Assembly (NCBI GenBank): GCA_900542965.1
Contig: UQPY01000015.1
Location: 1 to 41,450 of the forward strand
Length of the DNA: 41,450 nt
Origin: an uncultured Collinsella sp.
Lineage (GTDB): Bacteria > Actinomycetota > Coriobacteriia > Coriobacteriales > Coriobacteriaceae
Reading direction: 5' to 3'
Shown here one piece after another: positions 7,270 to 13,259 of the stretch. Position 1 is the stretch's first letter; each line of letters starts with the position of its first letter. A program made the translations under genes and the position numbers. The notes under the pieces are model-generated. The model worked only from the letters and a program-made list of their open reading frames with translations, made no database searches and had not been told where the DNA came from.

Positions 7270-8265
7270 TTACTTGAGCGTGGCGTACATGACAGCCTTG
7301 ATGGTGTGCATGCGGTTCTCGGCCTCGTCGAAGACCTTGGAAGCGGGGCTCTCGAAGACCTCGTCGGTGACCTCCTGCTCGGTGATGCCGAACTGCTCGC
7401 ACTTCTCGGCGCCAATCGTGGTGTTGGTGTCGTGGAAGCTGGGCAGGCAGTGCAGGAAGATGGCACCCGGGTTGGCCATAGCCATGACCTCGGAGGTAAC
7501 ACGATACGGGGTAAGCTGAGCGATGCGCTCGGCCCAGACCTCGTCGGGCTCGCCCATGGAGACCCACACGTCGGTGTAGATAACGTCGGCACCGGTGACG
7601 CCGTCCTTGACGTCGGTGGTCAGCTTGATGGTGCAGCCGTTGGCCTCGGCGATGGGCTTGCAGGCCTCGATGACGTCGTCAGCGGGCATGCACTCCTCGG
7701 GGCCGCAGGCCACAAAGTTCATACCGAGCTTGGAGCAGACGACCATGAGGGAGCGAGCAACGTTGTTCTTGCAGTCGCCCATGAAGACGAGAGTCTTGCC
7801 CTTGATGTCGTAGTTGAAGTTCTCCTGGACGGTCAGGATGTCGGCGAGCATCTGGGTGGGATGCCACTCGGTGGTCAGGCCGTTCCAGACAGGCACGCCG
7901 GACTTAGCAGCGAGCTCCTCGACGTCGTCCTGGGCAAAGCCACGGAACTCGATGCCGTCATACATGCGGCCGAGAACGCGGGCGGTGTCCTCGATGGACT
8001 CCTTCTTGCCCATCTGCGACGAACCGGGATCGAGGTAGGTGACGCCCATGCCCAGATCCATGCCGCCGACCTCGAAGGCGCAGCGGGTACGAGTGGAGGT
8101 CTTCTGGAAGAGCAGAACGATGTTCTTGCCCTCGAGATAGCGGTGCGGAACGCCAGCGCGCTTCATATCCTTGAAGTTCTTGGATAGCTTGAGCAGGTAC
8201 TCGATCTCCTCGGTGGTGAGGTCGAGAAGCTTGAGGAAGCTACGGCCGGAGAGGTTAACACCCAT
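7270..8265 (-). CDS. arcB: Ornithine carbamoyltransferase (catabolic)
   Basis: 331 residues, full length. In the deiminase pathway it splits citrulline with phosphate into ornithine and carbamoyl phosphate. The carbamoyl-phosphate site is S57-T-R-T-R61 with H135-P-T-Q138. The ornithine side is the SMGE loop (236-239), and H272-C-L-P275 is the catalytic loop. Trimer-forming family, cytoplasmic. GAAAGGA stands 8 bp before the ATG. It lies between arcA copy 1 and the arcD-like gene, the usual place for arcB. The anabolic form (argF) cannot be excluded from sequence alone, but no biosynthesis genes are near. Confidence 0.95.
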   Translation of the reverse strand: MGVNLSGRSFLKLLDLTTEEIEYLLKLSKNFKDMKRAGVPHRYLEGKNIVLLFQKTSTRTRCAFEVGGMDLGMGVTYLDPGSSQMGKKESIEDTARVLGRMYDGIEFRGFAQDDVEELAAKSGVPVWNGLTTEWHPTQMLADILTVQENFNYDIKGKTLVFMGDCKNNVARSLMVVCSKLGMNFVACGPEECMPADDVIEACKPIAEANGCTIKLTTDVKDGVTGADVIYTDVWVSMGEPDEVWAERIAQLTPYRVTSEVMAMANPGAIFLHCLPSFHDTNTTIGAEKCEQFGITEQEVTDEVFESPASKVFDEAENRMHTIKAVMYATLK

Positions 8266-8310
8266 GGTTCGATTCCTTTCGAAGAAATGAATTACGTAAG
8301 TATTAGTGTT

Positions 8311-8358
8311 GCCCGTTTAACGGGCGAAGCCGGTGCGGTTGTAGGGGGACCGCACCGG
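8311..8358 (-). promoter_or_regulatory. Two hairpins between arcA copy 1 and arcB
   Basis: CCGGTGCGGT/ACCGCACCGG (8330-8358) directly behind the arcA stop, then GCCCGTT/AACGGGC (8311-8325). Neither has a T-run. They look like a partial stop or an RNA-processing and stability site inside the operon, giving more arcA than arcB transcript. Confidence 0.45.
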
Positions 8359-8370
8359 AAACGGAAAGAC

Positions 8371-9612
8371 TTAGAGGTCCTCGCGCCAGAAGGGCATGCT
8401 CATGCAGCGCGGGCCGCCGCGGCCGCGGGAGAGCTCGGCGGAGGGCACGACGAGAAGGTCCAGGCCCTCCTTGTACAGCACGTCGTTGGTGACGGTGTTG
8501 CGGGCGTAGACGCAGATCTTGCCGGGCTCGACGCACAGGGTGTTGGAGCCGTCGTTCCACTGCTCGCGGGAGGCCGCGATCGGGTCGCCGCCGCCGCAGG
8601 GGATCAGCTTGACCTGGTCGACGCCGGTGGCGTCCTCCAGGACGTGCTCGAGGGTGTCCTCGATCAGGCGGATGTTCACGTCGCCCGGGTTCTTGCCGGC
8701 GGTCAGCTCGTAGACGCGCAGGGTGCCCATGATGGCGGGGTGGATCGTGAACTTATCGACGTCGATCTGGGTGAAGACCGTGTCGAGGTGCATGAAGGCG
8801 CGCGAGACCGGGATGTCGAAGGCCAGGATGCGCTCGACCTTGGAGTCGGAGTTCCAGAAGATGTTCTGGGCCATGACGTCGATCGCGGCGGCCTGGGTGC
8901 GCTGGGAGATGCCGACGGCGAGGGTCTTCTCGTTGATGTTCAGCACGTCGCCGCCCTCGGTGTGGAACTGGCAGTCGCGGCGGAAGTACAGCGAGACGTC
9001 CTTGTAGTCGGGGTGGTACTTGAAGACGTACTTGCCGTACAGGGTCTCGCGGTTGCGGGTGACCGAGTACATGCGGTTGAGGTTGACGCCCTCGCCGACG
9101 ACCGCGAACGGGTCGCGGGTGAAGTAGAGGTTGGGCATCGGGTCGATGATCAGGTCGGACTCGGACTCGGAGTTGACCAGGGAGTCGAGGGTCGTGGACG
9201 CCGTAAGGGGCATGTCGATCTCGGCCTTGGTCATGCCGGCCATGGTCTTCTTGACGAACTCGAGGTTGTCCTCGATGGAGTCCAGCTTCTCGCGGACGAT
9301 CTGCGGCATGTGCTGGCCGCGGATGCCTGCCTCGGCGATGTACTGGTCGGTGAACTCGGCGCGGGCGCCGGGGACCTGGTCGAACACCTCGGCGACGAGG
9401 TTCTCGAGATAGAGGACCTCCACGCCCTGGTCCCTCAGGATCTGGGCGAAGGTGTCGTGCTCCTGCTGCGCGACCTCCAGGAACGGGACGTCGTCGAACA
9501 GGAGTCGCTCGAGCTCGTCGGGCGGCAGGTTGAGGAGCTCGTCGCCGGGACGGTGCAGGCAGACCTTCCTGAGCTTGCCGATCTCGGAAGGCACGTGCAG
9601 ACCTTTCGTCAT
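8371..9612 (-). CDS. arcA: Arginine deiminase, copy 1
   Basis: Hydrolyses arginine to citrulline and ammonia, the first step of the ADI pathway. The 413 residues are full length. The guanidino-modifying fold shows FTRD (164-167), EGGD (219-222), HLDTVFT (275-281, H275 and D277), the CGGGDPIAASREQWNDGSN loop (339-357) and the nucleophile C403 in CMSMPF. AGGAGG lies only 2 bp before the ATG, unusually close. Bases 8372-9636 repeat exactly in copy 2. The stop is TAA here and TAG there. Third codon positions are almost all G or C and AGG arginine codons occur, which stand out against neighbours. Confidence 0.97.
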   Translation of the reverse strand: MTKGLHVPSEIGKLRKVCLHRPGDELLNLPPDELERLLFDDVPFLEVAQQEHDTFAQILRDQGVEVLYLENLVAEVFDQVPGARAEFTDQYIAEAGIRGQHMPQIVREKLDSIEDNLEFVKKTMAGMTKAEIDMPLTASTTLDSLVNSESESDLIIDPMPNLYFTRDPFAVVGEGVNLNRMYSVTRNRETLYGKYVFKYHPDYKDVSLYFRRDCQFHTEGGDVLNINEKTLAVGISQRTQAAAIDVMAQNIFWNSDSKVERILAFDIPVSRAFMHLDTVFTQIDVDKFTIHPAIMGTLRVYELTAGKNPGDVNIRLIEDTLEHVLEDATGVDQVKLIPCGGGDPIAASREQWNDGSNTLCVEPGKICVYARNTVTNDVLYKEGLDLLVVPSAELSRGRGGPRCMSMPFWREDL

Positions 9613-9636
9613 GGCCTCCTACCTTTCTTTCGGGCC
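8372..9636. repeat. 1265-bp exact direct repeat, unit 1 (arcA)
   Basis: Identical by inspection to 11462-12726 at a constant offset of 3090 bp. The repeat begins at the second base of the stop codon on the plus strand and ends 24 bp upstream of the start codon, so it covers the coding region and ribosome-binding site but not the promoter. No transposase or terminal inverted repeats flank it. Confidence 0.93.
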
Positions 9637-9694
9637 CCTGTCAGGGCCGATTCGTTAGCGCCCCTCCGTGTGAGGCGTTATTGCTGACGACATA

Positions 9695-9700
9695 TTTATA
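9695..9700 (-). promoter_or_regulatory. arcA copy 1 probable -10 box
   Basis: TATAAA on the minus strand inside TTTTGGATATAA, a block also kept upstream of copy 2 (12785-12790) at the same distance from the 21-bp direct repeats. No good -35 is seen, consistent with activator dependence. Confidence 0.45.
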
Positions 9701-9730
9701 TCCAAAATCAGTTCATACTTCCACCTCGCC

Positions 9731-9761
9731 CCCGAACGGTTTTATATGAGGGGTGAACGGC
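9731..9761 (-). promoter_or_regulatory. 21-bp-spaced direct repeat upstream of arcA copy 1
   Basis: Reading toward arcA, GCCGTTCACCC (from 9761) and ACCGTTCGGGG (from 9740) are 21 bp apart, two helical turns. The same pair with the same spacing and the same 40-bp distance to the -10 box is upstream of arcA copy 2, although the DNA around it has diverged. Candidate activator site. Confidence 0.5.
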
Positions 9762-9974
9762 ATACACATATACTTCACGCATGGCACACTTTGATTTAAT
9801 AAAGTGTATTTACGTGCTTAAACGCGTTTTCAATCCAAAAATCAATTGGAACTAAACTTTGTTAAACCACCCTCATATTGCATATTTCCAATAAAGCTAT
9901 GAATAGAATTAGCGGTTCATACTGCGTCTCAACCATTTTCATTTTTATTCAGAAAAAAGTTTGTCCTATTCATT
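9762..9974. other. A+T-rich gene-free stretch upstream of arcA copy 1
   Basis: This is the unassigned part of the 9613-10186 gap between arcA copy 1 and the aminotransferase. It is strongly A+T-rich and has no convincing reading frame. GGTTCATACT at 9914 echoes GTTCATACTT at 9711. It is probably upstream regulatory DNA. Confidence 0.5.
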
Positions 9975-10020
9975 TCTGGTAAACAAATTACCGTTTACCA
10001 GACGCTTGATACCGTTCACC
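9975..10020 (+). promoter_or_regulatory. Palindrome plus 21-bp-spaced direct repeat
   Basis: TCTGGTAAAC and GTTTACCAGA form a perfect 10-bp inverted repeat (9975-10002). On the plus strand ACCGTTTACC (9990) and ACCGTTCACC (10011) are exactly 21 bp apart, matching the spacing in the arcA promoters but in the opposite direction. TATAAG follows at 10031. Confidence 0.5.
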
Positions 10021-10042
10021 GGAAGCTCAGTATAAGGCCCAG

Positions 10043-10138
10043 CGGATACCGACTCGCTTTACGGCCCCATTTGTAACAACTTGACTTCTCGGTATAGAAA
10101 AACGGACCCGCTTCCCCTAGGGAAACGGGTCCGTTTTC
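10043..10138 (+). ncRNA. Possible small RNA between arcA copy 1 and the aminotransferase gene
   Basis: A TATAAG box at 10031-10036, behind the direct repeat at 9990-10020, would start a plus-strand transcript near 10043. ATACCGA (10046-10052) pairs with TCGGTAT (10089-10095), and a strong intrinsic terminator follows at 10098-10136. The product would be about 95 nt. No gene lies on this strand. This is inference from promoter and terminator alone. Confidence 0.25.
10098..10136. terminator. Two-way intrinsic terminator
   Basis: AAAACGGACCCG and CGGGTCCGTTTT form a perfect stem, extended by CTTCCC/GGGAAA-type pairing. T-runs exist in both directions. It ends the minus-strand aminotransferase transcript and could end a short plus-strand RNA. 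Confidence 0.85.
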
Positions 10139-10186
10139 GATTATCTTCGGCCAATTTTGATAAGGCCCTCGAAGATCATCGGAATC

Positions 10187-11311
10187 CTAGCGATCAAACT
10201 CCGCCAGTGCCTCGCCCAAAAGCCTCAGGCCCTCGCGCAGAACGTCCTCGCTCGCGCAGTAGCCCAGGCGTGCGCCGCAGGGAAGCTCAAAACGGCTACC
10301 GGGGACCAGCAGCACTCCCCTCTCGGACAGCGGGCGCCTGCAGAACTCCTCGTCATCCTCGGGAATATCCAGCTGGATAAACGAGGTGGACACGCCCTGC
10401 GGGGCCGTCCAGGAAACGCGATGCTGCGTATCGATCCAAGCCTGCGCGATATCGCGGTTGCCAAACACGATCTTGCGATTGCGCTCGAGAATCTTATCCT
10501 TGTGTTCAAGCACATAGGTCGCCAGGGCATCGTTGAACACGCCGCCGCAGATCATGGTGTAATCGCGATAGGTACGGATGCGGTTGGACACCTCTTCGTC
10601 GCCCACGACCCAGCCCACGCGGGCCGCAGGCGTCGAATAGGTCTTCGACAACGAGTTGGTGACAATGGCCCTCTCGTACACGTCGACCATCGACATAAAG
10701 GACTCAGTGTTCTCGAGCGGCAGATACACCTCGTCACACAGCACGTAGGCGCCCACCGAACGGGCGATCTCGGCAATCTGGCCGAGCATATCGGCATCAA
10801 GCACCGCACCGATGGGGTTCGATGCGTTGTTGATGCAGATGAGCTTGGTGTTGGGGCGCACCAAGCGCTTGAGTTCCCCGATATCGGGCTTCCAGCCGAG
10901 TTCCTCGCGTAGCTTCCAATAATCGACCTCGGCGCCCAGCGTGCGCGGAATCTCGTAGAGTGGCGCGTAGGTGGGCCACTCGGCGATAACGTGGTCGCCG
11001 GGCTCGACCACAGCCATGATGGCGTTGAGGTTAGCGCCCGTGCAGCCATTGGTCTGCAGAATGTGATCGGGATTGACCTCGCGACGATACAGCTTGGCAA
11101 CCTCGGCCTTAAACTCCGGCGAGCCCTCGATCCAGCCGTAGTTCATCTTCTCGCGGTCCAGGCGCTCGTAGAACGTGGCGCCGTCCTGCTCATCGAGCGC
11201 GCGCAGCTCGCCCATGGTGAGCGACGAGATCGTCGACTGGGCGATGTCCCACGTGGCGCTCTTCTCCCAAACGTTGAGCCATTCCTCAACGCCAATCGTC
11301 TTGATGTCCAT
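10187..11311 (-). CDS. arcT: PLP-dependent class I/II aminotransferase, ArcT-like
   Basis: Cytoplasmic fold-type I aminotransferase of 374 residues. The PLP-binding set is present: N165 in NNASNP, D193/Y196 in LCDEVY, and the Schiff-base lysine K223 in NSLSKTYS, with R231 behind it. TNGCTGANLNAI (88-99) is the phosphate-side loop. Transaminase genes named arcT occur in lactobacillar arginine deiminase operons, and this gene lies between two arcA copies, so ArcT is a reasonable name. Its substrate is not shown; arginine- or ornithine-related amino donors are a guess. I chose the ATG at 11311, 9 bp behind AAGGAG. It is close behind arcA copy 2 (150 bp) and may share its transcript. Confidence 0.82.
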   Translation of the reverse strand: MDIKTIGVEEWLNVWEKSATWDIAQSTISSLTMGELRALDEQDGATFYERLDREKMNYGWIEGSPEFKAEVAKLYRREVNPDHILQTNGCTGANLNAIMAVVEPGDHVIAEWPTYAPLYEIPRTLGAEVDYWKLREELGWKPDIGELKRLVRPNTKLICINNASNPIGAVLDADMLGQIAEIARSVGAYVLCDEVYLPLENTESFMSMVDVYERAIVTNSLSKTYSTPAARVGWVVGDEEVSNRIRTYRDYTMICGGVFNDALATYVLEHKDKILERNRKIVFGNRDIAQAWIDTQHRVSWTAPQGVSTSFIQLDIPEDDEEFCRRPLSERGVLLVPGSRFELPCGARLGYCASEDVLREGLRLLGEALAEFDR

Positions 11312-11373
11312 GGCCAAGCTCCTTACAAAAGCAGTCATCCAATCGTGTTGACGTTCCTCATACAAGATTGGGG

Positions 11374-11404
11374 CGGTGCGAAAACCCGCACCGCCCCAAT
11401 GGGA
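11374..11404. terminator. Hairpin between arcA copy 2 and the aminotransferase gene
   Basis: GGGGCGGTGCG and CGCACCGCCCC pair around AAAACC. There is no strong T-run on the minus strand (it reads into AATCTTGT), so it may attenuate rather than stop arcA copy 2 transcripts. Confidence 0.55.
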
Positions 11405-11460
11405 GACATCTAATGGCAGCTAGATGTATGTATCAAGACCTGTACGGGTCCTTGAAGACC

Positions 11461-12702
11461 CTAGAGGTCCTCGCGCCAGAAGGGCATGCTCATGCAGCGC
11501 GGGCCGCCGCGGCCGCGGGAGAGCTCGGCGGAGGGCACGACGAGAAGGTCCAGGCCCTCCTTGTACAGCACGTCGTTGGTGACGGTGTTGCGGGCGTAGA
11601 CGCAGATCTTGCCGGGCTCGACGCACAGGGTGTTGGAGCCGTCGTTCCACTGCTCGCGGGAGGCCGCGATCGGGTCGCCGCCGCCGCAGGGGATCAGCTT
11701 GACCTGGTCGACGCCGGTGGCGTCCTCCAGGACGTGCTCGAGGGTGTCCTCGATCAGGCGGATGTTCACGTCGCCCGGGTTCTTGCCGGCGGTCAGCTCG
11801 TAGACGCGCAGGGTGCCCATGATGGCGGGGTGGATCGTGAACTTATCGACGTCGATCTGGGTGAAGACCGTGTCGAGGTGCATGAAGGCGCGCGAGACCG
11901 GGATGTCGAAGGCCAGGATGCGCTCGACCTTGGAGTCGGAGTTCCAGAAGATGTTCTGGGCCATGACGTCGATCGCGGCGGCCTGGGTGCGCTGGGAGAT
12001 GCCGACGGCGAGGGTCTTCTCGTTGATGTTCAGCACGTCGCCGCCCTCGGTGTGGAACTGGCAGTCGCGGCGGAAGTACAGCGAGACGTCCTTGTAGTCG
12101 GGGTGGTACTTGAAGACGTACTTGCCGTACAGGGTCTCGCGGTTGCGGGTGACCGAGTACATGCGGTTGAGGTTGACGCCCTCGCCGACGACCGCGAACG
12201 GGTCGCGGGTGAAGTAGAGGTTGGGCATCGGGTCGATGATCAGGTCGGACTCGGACTCGGAGTTGACCAGGGAGTCGAGGGTCGTGGACGCCGTAAGGGG
12301 CATGTCGATCTCGGCCTTGGTCATGCCGGCCATGGTCTTCTTGACGAACTCGAGGTTGTCCTCGATGGAGTCCAGCTTCTCGCGGACGATCTGCGGCATG
12401 TGCTGGCCGCGGATGCCTGCCTCGGCGATGTACTGGTCGGTGAACTCGGCGCGGGCGCCGGGGACCTGGTCGAACACCTCGGCGACGAGGTTCTCGAGAT
12501 AGAGGACCTCCACGCCCTGGTCCCTCAGGATCTGGGCGAAGGTGTCGTGCTCCTGCTGCGCGACCTCCAGGAACGGGACGTCGTCGAACAGGAGTCGCTC
12601 GAGCTCGTCGGGCGGCAGGTTGAGGAGCTCGTCGCCGGGACGGTGCAGGCAGACCTTCCTGAGCTTGCCGATCTCGGAAGGCACGTGCAGACCTTTCGTC
12701 AT
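11461..12702 (-). CDS. arcA: Arginine deiminase, copy 2
   Basis: The protein is identical to copy 1 over all 413 residues, with the same active-site residues (FTRD 164-167, H275, D277, C403), and the DNA is identical except that the stop is TAG instead of TAA. The ribosome-binding site is the same AGGAGG, 2 bp from the ATG. Beyond 24 bp upstream the sequence diverges, but the direct repeats and -10 block of copy 1 are kept. This copy is followed by the ArcT-like gene, so the two loci may express the same enzyme under slightly different control. Exact identity points to recent duplication or gene conversion, or to assembly error. Confidence 0.95.
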   Translation of the reverse strand: MTKGLHVPSEIGKLRKVCLHRPGDELLNLPPDELERLLFDDVPFLEVAQQEHDTFAQILRDQGVEVLYLENLVAEVFDQVPGARAEFTDQYIAEAGIRGQHMPQIVREKLDSIEDNLEFVKKTMAGMTKAEIDMPLTASTTLDSLVNSESESDLIIDPMPNLYFTRDPFAVVGEGVNLNRMYSVTRNRETLYGKYVFKYHPDYKDVSLYFRRDCQFHTEGGDVLNINEKTLAVGISQRTQAAAIDVMAQNIFWNSDSKVERILAFDIPVSRAFMHLDTVFTQIDVDKFTIHPAIMGTLRVYELTAGKNPGDVNIRLIEDTLEHVLEDATGVDQVKLIPCGGGDPIAASREQWNDGSNTLCVEPGKICVYARNTVTNDVLYKEGLDLLVVPSAELSRGRGGPRCMSMPFWREDL

Positions 12703-12726
12703 GGCCTCCTACCTTTCTTTCGGGCC
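11462..12726. repeat. 1265-bp exact direct repeat, unit 2 (arcA)
   Basis: Second copy of 8372-9636. Both are in the same orientation, so homologous recombination between them would delete 3090 bp containing the aminotransferase gene and one arcA copy. Confidence 0.93.
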
Positions 12727-12784
12727 TTACTGGCCGAATGTATCAGCGCCCCTCCGTATGGGACGCTGCTTGCTGACAGCTCTA

Positions 12785-12790
12785 GTTATA
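12785..12790 (-). promoter_or_regulatory. arcA copy 2 probable -10 box
   Basis: TATAAC on the minus strand within TTTTTGGATATAAC, aligned with the copy 1 box. Confidence 0.45.
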
Positions 12791-12819
12791 TCCAAAAACC
12801 ACCTGCAATTCCACCTCGC

Positions 12820-12851
12820 CCCCGAACGGTCAGCAAAGTGCGATGAACGGT
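12820..12851 (-). promoter_or_regulatory. 21-bp-spaced direct repeat upstream of arcA copy 2
   Basis: Reading toward arcA, ACCGTTCATCG (from 12851) and ACCGTTCGGGG (from 12830) are 21 bp apart. The second unit and the following GCGAGGTGGAA are shared with copy 1 while the intervening bases differ, as expected for a conserved binding site. Confidence 0.55.
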
Positions 12852-13259
12852 ATATCGCATATGATTCCCCCATGATGCACTTCGGTTCTCTAAAGCAGGT
12901 TTTCAAAGGTAAATGTTCTTTTTTCTAAGGAATTAAGCTAGATTGCACAAATATTTTCATGTTTAGGAATTGCATAGCTAAAACGGTTTTCTGCATATAT
13001 ATGTCGTTTGTCCATGATTCAATTTGGATTCGATTATATTCAGCTCGCAATCATTCTTATTCATACATCCTCACCAGTTGAGTATGGATATAGATTGTTT
13101 CTAAACGAGTTGGGCAGTTAGTTGCATGCCTTGGCAGCGTAAGAAGTAGGTAAAGATACCGTTCACGCGATACGTCCGTGCCAGCGGTCGACTAAATTGA
13201 GACAATAGTGAAAAGTGTTAGGCTACCGTCCTCTGTGGGGACTGAACGGACAGATGCAT
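12852..13259. other. Gene-free stretch between arcA copy 2 and ppk
   Basis: A+T-rich and without a convincing gene. It carries a lone ACCGTTCACG on the plus strand at 13158, like the upstream site of copy 1 but unpaired. A weak ppk promoter candidate, TTGAGA (13197) with a 16-bp gap to TAGGCT (13219), is the only other feature seen. Confidence 0.4.

Noticed and set aside
8372..12726. Composite transposon carrying arcA
   Set aside because: No transposase, terminal inverted repeats or target duplications at the repeat borders.
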